A stretch of 64,000 bases of DNA from Chlorops oryzae (taxonomy: Eukaryota > Arthropoda > Insecta > Diptera > Chloropidae): contig CM035809.1 of the NCBI GenBank assembly GCA_020466095.1, positions 4,824,223 through 4,888,222 of the forward strand, read 5' to 3'. A program made the translations under genes and the position numbers. Below the pieces are notes generated by a model that worked only from the letters and a program-made list of their open reading frames with translations, was not told the origin of the DNA and made no database searches. Below are positions 44,629-57,635 of this stretch, piece after piece (position 1 is the stretch's first letter; each line of letters starts with the position of its first letter).

Positions 44629-47600
44629 ATGAAGGAGTTTCCACGATTCAGCTCGGCGCTCCGCGCTAATACCGAGCTGGAAGTGAAGATTCCTTTGCAG
44701 CATGACATCAGACAGCTGCACGAAGCTCGCGCCCGGGAAATCAACGCGTAAGTAAGAACAAAACACTTTCACAACCTTCAACAAAAGCAGCAGCAACAAC
44801 AACAATGCAAGTTCAATTAAAACTGTTTCAGGCAAAAGGATGGAGAACTGCAAACGATAGAAACACTATTGTCCGTATGTCCACCAGCCAAGCAACCAGA
44901 GATAAAAGTCCAATTGCACAAATTGCGAAATATTGTGAGATGTGAGTAATGGCCATTGAAAATTTATGTGTATAACAGAATGTCAACGTGTTGGTGTGAA
45001 AAAGGCCACTTGATAGATTTCTACGAACGGGGATTCCCGGTCTTAAAAGTTCAGTCGAGGATGATTGTGATGTCTGGTGTTAGTGTTTCTTCTCTCCCTT
45101 TTCCGCCCCCTTTTATAGACCGAAAACCCCTGTCAGTAGTGTCCTCTATGTACAGCTATAAGGGATCGAAAAAAACGTTCTAAAAATGACAAAAATTGTG
45201 TTAAAAACTATGGAAAAAAGCCGTGAAAATGTCCATCTGGAAACTGTTCTTAAAATCTTTGATTAATGTTCAAAAAATCATTCCAAATAATATTTTTTTT
45301 TTTTGCCTTTTTTATTAATATTTTCTTGTATTGAATTTCTCATGATACAAGAAAACAAGATAGCGCCACTTCAGTACCGCTATTTTGAGGCTCTCTTTGA
45401 GAGGCGAAAATTGAGTTTGTGACGTCACTGAGCGAGAAATTGTTGTTGTTTCCCATGATATTCAAAAAAGTAAAAAGCCGGTTTAACATGGGAAACAACA
45501 ACAACGAATCGCGATTTTGAGTTTGTGACGTTTCCTCTCTCAAGTGGCGCTATCTTGTTTTCTTGTATCATGGAATTTCTAATTGCATAGAATACGAAGA
45601 AACCCCGTCAAAGTAAAAAAAATTTATGAGTAAAACCATAAAACAAAGACCTTAAGGACATTTTTCAGAAGAGCGAGCTTGTAGAAATTTATGACTTTTC
45701 CTCTCCCCTGTATGATGACTTAATATATGGACGCCCCCTTATGATTTATCACACTTTAAAAACTTTTATAAACAAATAAAAACAAATCTTTTTCTATTTA
45801 GTGTCCATGGGCTATGAAGAACAGCCACAAGTGGTCGAACATGCAGCGCTCTTTTTATTTTGGCTGCTGCTAGAATCGCGCGTCGTGGCCGTTGCTACTC
45901 ATATGCGCATACGCAGCGTATTCGGCACAACATTCGACCAATTAAAGCTGAATCAAATCCATCAATGCATTTGCGCAGTACGTGCAGTTCTTGAAGAACA
46001 TGAGGTGGAGTCTTTAAAGGAATGGAATAAACAACAGACGGAGAGAAAAAGCTCGGGCATTAAATCGAATTCAACCGGTGTCTGGGGTGAACATTTAAAA
46101 GTTAAATCACTGACACCAAGGAAATCGGTACATTTGTGTCAGTTGCTAAATCTATATCCGTCCTCGATTGCAGTGAATGCAGCTTCGTTGGGCTTTTCAA
46201 TGCAATGGAAAGATCAAGAGACTGCAAAGGAAAAATCGGGAGAAAAGCTCAGTGCCGAGCTTGAAGCATTGCTGGGAATATCGGAAAGTACAGGGGATTC
46301 GCGGCTGCTTGCAAAAGTCAGTCAACTCCTCAATTCGAAACGCTCAAATAATGATCTTCAAAACGATATAATCGAGTTACTTGGCTTTGAACGTTTCGAT
46401 TTGGTGCAGACCCTATTAGAGAAGCGTGCTTCAGTGGCTGCAATGCTAGATAAATATGAGATGCGTGAGAAGCGCATGGAAATTGCAATGAAATGTCAGC
46501 AACATCGGCAGCAGCAACAAAATAGGCAACAACGAGAACCAACAGTAGCCAGCGCTGTTACAGTACAATCGGCGCGTGAAAAAGAGCTGAACAAACAAAA
46601 TCGTCGCGAAGAGAAGAAAATTCAACGTTTAATGCAAAGCAAACGAGGCGATAGCGATGATGATGACAACGGTGCACAGCCTATAAGTGCATTACAGTTA
46701 CGTCAACACCACCAACGACGTCTTTTGGAGAGCGCACAACGTGAACCATTGTTGAAAAGCACACAGCAACTGAAAGCGACAACGGTGCTCAATCGGAACT
46801 ATAGTCAACCACCACAGTATCCACACGTTTACGATAGCCAATTGAAGGCGAAGCAACATGCTGGATTCATTGGCGGAAATCGCATAAGCTTACCAGACAA
46901 TACTGCACGTGTGGACAATAAAACGTATGAAGAAGTTAAGATACCAGCTACCGAACCGCCACCACTTACCGTTGGCAATAAGCGTATACAAGTATGCCGA
47001 CTTAGATGAGATTGGTAAGCTGGCCTTTGCCAACTGTTCCGAACTCAATCGTGTCCAGTCGATTGTGTTCAGTGCTGCCTACCATAGCAATGAGAATTTA
47101 CTTGTCTGTGCACCCACCGGTGCTGGTAAAACGAATGTTGCCATGTTGAGTATCGTGCATACGATACGAGGCCATTTGGATGAGGGTGGTGTCATCAATC
47201 GTGATCAATTCAAAATCGTTTATATTGCACCGATGAAAGCACTTGCTGCCGAAATGGTAGAGAATTTCTCAAAACGTCTTAAAGCGTTGAATATTCAAGT
47301 TCGTGAATTGACTGGTGATATGCAATTAACGAAAACCGAAATAACGCAGACACAAATCTTGGTAACAACGCCGGAAAAATGGGATGTTGTAACACGAAAA
47401 GGTAAAACTCAAAACTGAGTTGTTCAAAATTTGGAAGAACAATGTTAAATCGTTTTTCCACTTTTCAGGTGCTGGTGATGTTGCGCTTATAAATCTCGTC
47501 AAATTGCTCATTATCGATGAGGTCCATTTGCTACACGGTGAGCGGGGACCAGTTGTCGAAGCTATTGTTGCACGTACATTACGTTTAGTTGAATCGTCGC

Positions 47601-50600
47601 AGAGCATGATACGTATCGTTGGTCTGTCTGCAACGCTGCCGAACTATATAGACGTTGCACATTTTCTACGTGTTAATCCGATGAAGGGACTCTTTTATTT
47701 TGATTCACGTTTTCGACCAGTTCCATTAGACACGAATTTCATTGGGATTAAATCGGTTAAGCCGTTGCAACAATTAGCAGATATGGATCAAGTTTGCTAT
47801 CAGAAATGCGTTGAGATGCTACAGCAGGATCATCAGGTGATGGTATTTGTGCATGCACGAAATGCAACTGTACGTACGGCAACAACATTACGTGAACTGG
47901 CTGGACAACACGGCACAAGTGCACTGTTCCTTCCCAAAGACACTTCAAGCAGCTATGGCTTGGCACAGCGTGCGATACAGAAAAGTCGCAATAAACAATT
48001 GGTCGAATTATTCTCCTGCGGACTGGCAATGCATCATGCTGGTATGTTGCGTAGTGATCGACAGATGGTCGAGAAGTTTTTTGGCGAAGGCTACATTAAA
48101 GTGCTCGTTTGTACAGCGACACTAGCGTGGGGCGTCAATTTACCCGCACACGCTGTCATCATTAAAGGTGAGCTTGTAGTCTTTACAAAATTTCGTTAAA
48201 ATACACCGCTAAACCTGGTCAATTCAATGACCATTTAAGATCCTCAATAGTCACCATTCGTCACTTTCACATTTGCTAGGTATAAAAAAAATGAATAACA
48301 TCTGTTTGCAGGTACCGATATCTACGATTCGAAGCATGGTTCCTTTGTCGATCTTGGCATTTTGGATGTACTACAGATATTTGGACGTGCTGGACGTCCG
48401 CAATTCGATAAGAGTGGCGTTGGTACGATTATAACGACGTACGAGAAGCTAAATCATTATCTCTCATTGCTTACGAATCAATTCCCCATTGAATCGAACT
48501 TTGTTCAGTGCATGGCAGATAATCTAAATGCTGAAATTGCTTTGGGTACGATTTGTAACGTCGAAGAAGCTATCGAATGGCTCAGTTACACGTATCTCTT
48601 TGTACGTATGCGGATTAATCCACATGTATACGGGATCGAATATGCCGAAATACAACATGATCCTACATTGGAAAATAAGCGACGTGCATTGATTATTGGA
48701 GCAGCAATGAGTTTGGATAAAGCACGCATGATACGATTTAACCAACGCACAATGGATTTCAATGTAACAGATCTGGGTAGAACAGCATCGCATTTCTATA
48801 TTAAATACGATACCGTTGAAACGTTCAATGATTTGTTGAAACCATTCATGAACGAAGGTGACATTTTTGCGATGATCTCACAAGCGCAGGAATTTCAACA
48901 GCTCAAAGTGCGTGATGACGAACTAGAGGAATTGGATGATTTACGCCATAGTTGCTGCCGCGTTAAAGCTATGGGTGGTAGTGAGAACGTCTGCGGAAAG
49001 GTAAATACATAAATTGAGTAATTTTTTTTTTTTTTTTAATAAGTTTTTATAATGATCCACAACTTTCTGTAGGTCAACATACTAATGCAAACCTTTTTGT
49101 CACATGGATATGTGAAATCTTTCTCCCTCATCTCGGATATGTCGTATATTGTGCAAAATGTGCCGCGTATCGCTCGAGCACTCTTCTCAATTGTCTTGAG
49201 AAACAATAATGCAATTTTAGCTGGCCGTTTGCTGCAGATTTGTAAAATGTTTGAGCGACAACAATGGGATTTTGATACGCCTCTACGTCAATTTCCTAAT
49301 TTAAATGCCGAAATAATCGATAAGTTGGAAAGTCGTGGAATTAGTTTATTCACCATACTCGATATGAGTGCAAACGATTTAAAAGACATGCTAAGGAATC
49401 AACGTTATGCGGAGCTGGTAAAGCGTGCCGCTCATGAGATACCTATGCTCCATTTGGAAGCAAGTTTGCAGCCAATTACACGAACTGTGCTTCGTATAAA
49501 AATTGATATCAAACCGAATTTCCAATGGAACGATCGAGTCCATGGAAAAGTTAGTCAAAGTTTTTGGCTATGGATCGAGGATCCTGACACAAATTTTATA
49601 TATCATTCAGAAATATTTCAGGTAAATCATATTCATTTTATGTAGACTATTTTCCCCTTCGGAATGCATTTAAATGACCATCGATAATCTGGTCATTACA
49701 AATTGGAAGATTTCATTAAATTGTTTTCTTTATAGGCTACTCGAAAGTGTGTCTTCAGTGGAGCAGTGCAGCAACTTGTCATGACAATACCGTTGAAAGA
49801 GCCTTTGCCACCACAGTATTATATACGCATAGCTAGTGATACTTGGTTAGGTAGCAATACATATATCCCGCTTAGCTTTCAACATCTTGTCTTACCTGAA
49901 CATCATCCACCACTTACGGAACTTCTGCCACTGCAACCACTACCCGTTGGAAGTCTGCACAATCGACTGTACGAATCACTGTACAATTTCACACACTTTA
50001 ATCCAATACAAACTCAAATATTCCATTGTCCTCTACCATACCAATAATAACGTTCTGTTGGGTGCTCCAACAGGGTCTGGGAAAACGATTGTTGCCGAAA
50101 TTGCAATGTTCCGTGCATTCAATCAGAATCCCGATGCAAAAGTTGTTTATATCGCGCCACTCAAGGCTTTAGTAAAGGAGAGGATAAATGATTGGAAACA
50201 GCGTTTCGAGAATTCACAATTAAATTGGCGTGTAGTGGAATTGACTGGTGATACTACGCCAGACATACAGGCCATACAGGCATCACAAGTCATTGTAACA
50301 ACACCGGAAAAATGGGATGGTATCAGTCGTTCATGGCAGACGCGTGAATACGTACAACATGTTTCACTCATCGTTATCGATGAAATACATTTGCTTGGCG
50401 AAGATCGTGGCCCTGTATTAGAAGTTATCGTATCACGTACGAATTTCATATCCTCACATACCGGACTATCGATTCGGATTGTTGGACTTTCAACAGCTCT
50501 GGCCAATGCTCAAGATTTGGCAAATTGGTTGGGCATTAAAAAAATGGGCCTGTATAATTTCAAGCCATCTGTTCGTCCAGTTCCTTTGCAAGTGCACATA

Positions 50601-52837
50601 AACGGCTTCTCTGGAAAGCACTATTGCCCACGTATGGCGACTATGAATCGTCCGGCATATCAAGCCATTCGAACGTATTCCCCATGTGAACCAGTAATTA
50701 TTTTCGTCTCATCGCGTCGTCAGACACGTCTGACTGCAATGGACATTATCACATTCGTTGCAGGTGAAGAGAATTCAAAACAATTTCTACATATACCTGA
50801 GCATGAAATGCAGCAAATCCTACAAAATATAAAGGATTCGAATCTGAAAATGTGCTTAGCATTCGGCATTGGATTGCATCATGCTGGTTTACAGGAACAG
50901 GATCGCAAATGTGTGGAGGAATTGTTCTACAATCGAAAAATTCAAATTCTTGTCGCAACCGCTACTCTTGCTTGGGGTGTTAATCTGCCGGCTCATTTGG
51001 TTATCATTAAAGGTACAGAGTACTTTGATGGAAAAGTTAAAAAGTACGTTGATATGCCAATTACCGATGTACTGCAAATGATGGGTCGTGCTGGACGACC
51101 GCAATTCGATAACGAAGGTATAGCAATCGTTTTTGTACACGATGTCAAAAAGAATTTTTATAAGAAATTCCTCTATGATCCCTTCCCTGTTGAGTCAAGT
51201 CCTACTTGGAGTTCTTGCGGAGCATATAAATGCTGAAATAGTCGCAGGAACCGTTCAAACCAAACAAGCCGCTTTAGACTATCTCACTTGGACTTATTTC
51301 TTCCGTCGTTTATTACGCAATCCTACGTATTATGAACTGGAGGCGATTGAGCCAACAGAACTCAATGCTTTTCTATCTAGACTGATTGAAAAGGTTGTCT
51401 ACGATTTGGAATGGTCCGCCTGCATTAGACAACGTGAAGCACAATATTTAGTGCCAACATTTTTGGGTCGAATCGCTTCATATTATTATTTATCTTATAG
51501 GACTATGAAGCATTTTGTTGATAGCTTGAAACCAGAGATGAGCACTGCTGAGTTATTAGAAGCCATTGCTGATTGCTACGAATTCGATCAACAACCTGTG
51601 AGACATAATGAGGATAAATACAATGAGTGAGGAGTCGAATTTTTCGAACATTTTAAACAAACAAAAAATATAATTGAATTCCTCAATTTTTAAATTCTTA
51701 ATACAGAGAACTTGCTAAAGCTTGTCGTTTTCGGCCGTCTGTTGCGAGCTGGGACTCGCCGTATACAAAAACATTCCTACTACTTCAGGCTCATTTCATG
51801 CGGCTTACACTGCCAAATTCGGATTATCTAACCGATACAAAATCCACGTTAGATAACGCTGCACGTGTGATGCAGGTTTTTAAACATAATTTTGATTGCT
51901 TTAGAATTGTTTCTATCTTAAAAATATATATATATTTTTATAACAGGCCATGGTTGACTTTACAGCTGAATGGGGTTGGTTGACGACAACAATTAAAATG
52001 CAGAGACTCATGCAAAGTGTTATACAAGCACGTTGGTTCGATGAGTCTGAGTTTTTAACTCTGCCACATGTCAATCATTTGAATGTCAAACTCTTCTACA
52101 AAATAAACCATAAAGGATATGAATACCTTACGTTGCCCGTTTTAAAAGAAATTTCCAGCAATGACTATGAACGTCTGGCGGCACCATTGCGCAATGGCTT
52201 TGAAGAAGCACAAATCGAGCAAATTTATGAGGTGAGAATATGATAGTGAATTTAAATGTAACAATATTCACTCCTGCTCTTTCAGATTATACAAAATCTC
52301 CCAGTAATAACTATTCACATTTCCATCCAAGGGCGATATTTTGAGACTGCCGATTGTAATCGTAATTTATTGACTGATGAACCAAAAAATTGGAACGTAA
52401 TACATCCAAATGAGGTTTCTCCTTTAGAAGTTTTCAACTGTTTCAAAAAAAAATATATACAATTTATATTTTTTTTAATCTTGCAGGACTACGTTCTCTG
52501 TGTAGATTTGCAACGTGTGAATTCACCCACCGCTAATAACAATCGACGCCGGCAACATCAAAGGGGCGGTTACTCCGTATATTGCCCCAAATACTCGAAA
52601 GGTAAAAATGAAGCTTGGTTTCTTACGCTTGGCTCGCAGGAGAATGATGAACTTTTCGCTATGAAACGTGTCCCCATGCGCGCCCAACGTTCCATGCAAC
52701 GAATAAGTTTTCAAGCGCCACCCAAAAAAGGACGATTAATATTGACTCTTTATCTGATATCGGATTGCATGATTGGTTTAGATCAGCAATTCGATTTGCA
52801 GTTTGATTTGGTCACTGCTTTTGAACCAAAATGTTAA
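44629..52837 (+). CDS. ASCC3: ASCC3 helicase (three single-base frame breaks)
   Basis: Eleven exons: 44629-44747, 44832-44941, 45802-47401, 47469-48167, 48312-49000, 49073-49621, 49736-51626, 51707-51875, 51947-52231, 52286-52414, 52487-52837. All introns are GT-AG and phases agree. About 2195 residues, against 2202 in human. Two Ski2/Brr2-type cassettes: Walker [10 protein letters not shown] (about residue 515), [13 protein letters not shown] and [12 protein letters not shown]; then Walker [10 protein letters not shown] (about 1363), [13 protein letters not shown] and [12 protein letters not shown]. Each is followed by a Sec63 region. A glutamine-rich linker lies near 46490-46550. ASCC3 is the 3'-5' helicase of the ASC-1 complex, which splits collided ribosomes and serves alkylation repair. 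The frame breaks by +1 near 46990, 50028 and 51200; each is explained by one extra base and the protein match resumes at once. AATAAA at 53010. Confidence 0.95.
45341..45572. mobile_element. P-element-like MITE, copy 2
   Basis: Same 232-bp unit as 31276-31507 with only a few substitutions, in intron 2 of ASCC3. A perfect 8-bp duplication GAATTTCT flanks it (45333-45340, 45573-45580). Confidence 0.88.
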
Positions 52838-53716
52838 AAACTTGGCTGTAAATTGTATTTTTTAGCGATTATGAATTTATTTTCTTCTAAAAGAAAGTTG
52901 TTTTCTTATTGTTCCTTTCTTTAAGTTTAAACTACTTGATTAGCGCGCTATGTAGAGCGGACTCTATTGTTTATTTTTATACGTGAAGAAAGTGTAATCT
53001 AAAGTGTCAAATAAAAAAATTTCAATATATAGTTTTTCACCCCCCAAAAAAAGGGGTTTAGGTATGGGCCTAGAATTTAAAATTTAAATTTTTAATTTTT
53101 GAGCTGATTCCTCTTTTATTTTCGGTTTTTCGCAATTTAGTATACGAATTTGTTTCTTCTGCATGTTCAGCATATAAACAGGATGATTTTAAATTTGATA
53201 GGGCATTGGTGTTTGAAGTGCTATAACAGCTGTAAGGCTATAACAGCGATCTCAGAAAGATGAATGGATACCACCAAAGAAGTTCTATAACTTGACAAAC
53301 TGAGAGCTTAGTAAACTCATTTAAAAAGGATTTCCTGTTCTATACAAGTCTACTTTAAAGGATTATAGAAAGAGGGTTTAGTCTAAAAGTCTTTTGGGGA
53401 ACTGCTTTTGAGCCGTTCAAAACGAAAAACTTTTTTTCGTAAAATGGAGCTGTCTGCCATAGAGAAAGACAGACTTAGGTGTAAATTGTTATTAAACCAA
53501 AAATAAAATGACTAGTAATTTAAGTTTTAACATTCAATCTAAAAATAAAAGTTCAATTTCGTGTATTTTAACACGTTCATGCGCCCAAACACTGATATAT
53601 TGTTTTAATTGTCAAGATATATTTTACATACATTTTTCTTGGACTAGTAGTATCGTCTTTCAAATTTTGCGGTATAATTTTTTTCTTTTGAATCAATAGG
53701 TAAAAAATAAACCAAT
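52838..53716. other. Convergent intergenic region, ASCC3 and CCAP
   Basis: Holds the 3' ends of two convergent genes. The ASCC3 poly(A) signal is at 53010; a minus-strand AATAAA (TTTATT at about 53115) could serve CCAP. No gene is seen within. Confidence 0.45.
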
Positions 53717-56700
53717 TTAAACAGCCTCGCCATCGTCCACCTGGTCATTTCGTTCTTGTGGCAATTGTTCTTGTTCCAGTTGCTGTTGTTTTCTTTGCTC
53801 CTGCCTCATTTGATTCAATAATTTCTGTTTATTCTTTTGACGGTAGATCTCTTTGCTCGCCTCCTTTATAGCTTCGTATATCTTGGCCTGTGACATGATC
53901 TGTTTTTGCACGTTTTCCACCGCTGGCTCGGCGTTTATATCGATCAGGTCGCTTAATTCTTCATCGGCTTCATAGTTGTTGAAATTGTAGGGCTTCGTTT
54001 CGACTTCATTTCGTTTCAGAAGGGGGTATGGAGGATAAGGTGACCGCTTTTTGCCGCATCCTGAGAATGTAAATAATTTTTTATTTCTTTGGTTTTTTAC
54101 TTCCCATTAGGATAATTGCTAATTTCAACATACCCGTAAATGCATTACAAAATGGACGCTTCTCGAATTTCCATTTGATGACGCTGCCCAATTTATGCTG
54201 AAATGAAAATGTTTTGGAGAATTCCGTTACAGTGGATTGCTTGTTAGTGTTATGCTAAGTATTGGAATAAGTACTACATTTTGCGAACTTTTACGAACGG
54301 AGTTGGACTCTGCTCACGTAGATGACACAAATTGAAGCATAGTTTACGGCAGTTCTTTTAAAATTTGTTTTCAATTAAATTGATTGGGGATTTGAAGAAA
54401 TGTATTACAAAAGCGTCGATTATTTAAAAACCCTCATAAGTCATTCAATTAGAATTTTTCAGGAATCAATAAAAACTGTTCCATGCACAAACCTAAGAGC
54501 TTAAAAGGACTTTTTTATTCTTAATTCAGAGCATGAGTGGTTTGAAATTTAAATAGCGAAAAGGCTTTCCGCGTGGAAAAATTGAAAAACTGTCCTTGAC
54601 TTATATTGTTTAAGCAAGAACTAAGGTTAGTGGTATATAACTAGAGCTGTCAAAAACATGAATTTATAAATTTAAAGCATACTTTATGGGGGAAAAACTT
54701 TTCTTACCAACATTTTGTGAATAAGTCTAGTGAAGTTGAACTTCAAACGGCTTTTCTACCTTCATAAAAATTCTTATTGAAGTTAAAAATCTATTTGAAT
54801 TTAAACTTTATGCGAGTTGAACAAAATTTTTACTCCATAAAGTATGCTTTAAATCTATAAATGCATATTTTTGACAGCTCTATATAAAACATTAGTTTAC
54901 AGCCATTTTGTTCATTCGATCTCAATGCACTTTTCACATGGACTTTAGCCTTCTAAACACGAAAAAATATTGAAAAAATTTTTCATGGAATCGTTTTTTT
55001 TTTCTATTAATTAAAAAAAAATATCTTTTTCGAAGGATTTTTTATTGACCACATCGATCAATTTATTTAAGTACCACTCAAATAAAAGAAAACTGACGCC
55101 TCTAAGACTCTTTCCTACATAGTAAAAAAAAACGAAGATTCTGTAGACCTATAAACCTTAAAAAAAAATTATTATTTGTAACGAAAATACATGTTTCTCT
55201 TTCATTTATCGGCATTTAAAAAATAGATCGCAAAAAGATAATTTTTTGTTTACATTTTGTATTTAAAGCTGGTTCCTTACTAGACAAAACAGTACATTAG
55301 TTTTCCAAATATATGGATAAATGGTTATAATATTCCAAATGAGAGAGAAAAAGCAAAATAAGCAATGAAAATGACAAATTTAGGCCCTACGACAAAAATT
55401 CGTTGAATATCTACTTTAAAGCTTAAAATTGTCAAAATTTGTTTTGTCAAGAAATATAGAAAAACCTATATTTCAATGAGATTCCCTTATTCGTTCCCTC
55501 ATTTCCGTAAACCTTTTCGAAGTACATATTACTTTTTATTTTTTTAAATAATTTTTTGAACCGTTCTGAGACGATTTAAAGACCATTTTGATGTTTGTTG
55601 TCAAAAGCAGGGCTCGGATTTTGTTGCATTAATAAATTTAAAGCATACTTTATGGAGTAATAATTTTGTTCAACTCACATAAGATTAAGATTCAAATAGA
55701 TTTTTAACTTTAATCGTGCCTATTATGTATTCCGACGGATCGAATTCGTTCGGATTTTAACATTTGTATGAATCAAAAAACTCTTTTTCATACATAAAAA
55801 TTTGAAAATTCCGAACGGATTCGATCCGTCGCAATACATAATAGGCACGAATATGCATTTTTTTGAAGTTGGAAAAGCTGCTTGAAGTTCAACGTCGGTA
55901 AACTTATTCGCAAAATGTTGGTAAGAAAATTTTGTGCCCCCTAAAGTATGCTTTAAATTTATGAATGCAATAAAATCCGAGCCCTGTTCAAAGGTATTTT
56001 TCAGAAGGGATAAATTTCGATTAAATTAATTTTAATGTTACATTTCCCTTACGACTTCCAAGACCATGGTACTAATCTAGTCTTCCAATGGCCTGAAATG
56101 GGTAACACTTTTAAGTGCATCTAAATAAGGGCCGTTTTCTCAACTTTTTTTTTATCTTTAAGTTTAATTATCCTGATGATAATTTCATAAAAATTTGATT
56201 AAAAAGTCAAAGAAATTGAAATTTAACTGGCAGATAGAGCTTAAAAGTAGGATGAAAAAACGGCGCTAATTCTAATAAAATATTTTATGATTTATATTTA
56301 GGCAAAATATTTAAATTCAGCACCCAAAAGTATGCTTGTTCACATACAGAATATTTTCGGTATTCACCGTTGAAAATATACCCCTTGATGTAATTCTTTG
56401 AGCACGGCTTTTCGGAGTTTTCTGGATCTTTTGAAAGCCTTTATCAAGTTTCATAATTCTAATTATAATTTTTTCTTGTTGTAAATTTTGAGACATACTT
56501 TTAAGTGCTGAACTTATATTTTTTTCGATTACACTATTATTAACCCATCCTTTTAATATCTTCACAAAGAGTAGGTTTAAATTTAAGTTAGCTTTAAAAA
56601 TCCCGACGGGATCAATGCGATATCATTTTACTGCAATTGACCTCGTTCGGACAGTCGTAATTGTCGCTGTTAGACGCTTGGGCGTTTCAGGCGTAAAAAA

Positions 56701-57635
56701 AACTATTGAAATTCGATGACATCGGGGTTAACAAAAAAAGTTAAGGTAAAAAGAAAAATTTGGGAATGATTACAAATGTTTTTGATTGAGGTTTCGAAGC
56801 TCACACAAGAACGCCTTAAAGAGAGCTACGATAAAATTATTTAGTTATGTTAAATGTTTGCTAAGTGCAATGATATTTTTTAGAATTCTTCTGCATTGTT
56901 TCAGGATTTGAAAAAATAACCAGGACTCGGATTTTGTTGCATTTATAAGTTTGAAGCATACTTTATGGCAAAACAAAATTTTTGTTCAACCCCACAAAGT
57001 TAAGATTCAAATCGATTTTTAACTTTAATATGCATTTTTTTGAAGTTGGAAAAGCGGTTTGAAGTTCAACTTCGCTTGAATTATTCCCAAGATGTTGGTA
57101 AGAAAAATTTTTGCCCCAAAAAGTATGCTATAAATTTATAAATGCATAAAAATCCGAGCCCTGAACATCACGATTATGGGTTTATGATCTTATGAATTTA
57201 ATTTTTTATTGAGATAAAATTTAGCCTAATTTCCACAAATCTGAAATTTCGACCTAAAAACGTTTCAATTCTCAATGCATGAAAATTTTCAATCATGCAG
57301 AAATTTTGCTTTTAACCCTTACTTTCTTTGTTAGAAATCCACCGTCTTCGATTTCAAACCTTTTTTTCACGTCTGAAACGTCCTTGCAGTACAGTGCCAA
57401 AAATTGGGTAGGACAAAAAAATATTTGAAAAAAAAATTACTATTATTTTTTATATCACTCTTAGTTGGAACACCATAGTATATATTAATTTTTTAAAACA
57501 CTATAAAAGAATAATTCTTAAGTTATTGTAAAAATTTCTTACTTTCGATAAATTAACTTCACCCTGGACTTGCAGAATTGTAAAAATGCAGAGAACACTG
57601 ACGAAGAGCCAAAGAAGAATAGTCCGATTCGGCAT
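53717..57635 (-). CDS. CCAP: Crustacean cardioactive peptide (CCAP) precursor
   Basis: Three minus-strand exons, 57635-57543, 54197-54134 and 54060-53717, join in frame into 166 residues (Drosophila about 155). Exon 1 (31 residues) is a signal peptide, MPNRTILLWLFVSVLC plus a hydrophobic run to QGEV. Exon 2 begins HKLGSVIKWKFEKR. The mature peptide PFCNAFTGC (46-54) is flanked by KR and by GKKR, whose Gly gives the C-terminal amide; its two cysteines form a ring. The intron splits the Gly codon within the peptide. The tail keeps LSDLIDINAEPAVENVQKQI, nearly as in Drosophila, then a Lys/Gln-rich helix. CCAP controls ecdysis behaviour and heart rate through its own receptor. Initiator-like TCAGTT strings lie about 60 bp before the ATG. 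Exon 1 is assigned by signal-peptide character, matching phase and position; exons 2 and 3 are certain. Confidence 0.94.
54643..54881. mobile_element. hAT-like MITE, family B variant
   Basis: Shares the interior AATTTATAAATTTAAAGC to GTATGCTTTAAAT with family B, but its ends are AGAGCTGTCAAAAA and TTTTTGACAGCTCT. In intron 1 of CCAP. Confidence 0.65.
55608..55986. mobile_element. hAT-type MITE, family B, with nested palindrome
   Basis: CAGGGCTCGG to CCGAGCCCTG, with imperfect 8-bp flanks GTCAAAAG and TTCAAAGG. About 135 bp inside is a separate palindrome. In intron 1 of CCAP. Confidence 0.8.
55715..55849. mobile_element. Palindromic MITE with AAT duplication
   Basis: CGTGCCTATTATGTATT to the inverse ATACATAATAGGCACG, 135 bp, inserted in a family B MITE. 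Uninterrupted family members read CTTTAATATGCA here; this copy has AAT on both sides, a 3-bp target duplication. Confidence 0.85.
56921..57163. mobile_element. hAT-type MITE, family B
   Basis: CAGGACTCGG to CCGAGCCCTG, 243 bp, uninterrupted; flanks AAAATAAC and AACATCAC have decayed. In intron 1 of CCAP. Confidence 0.75.
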
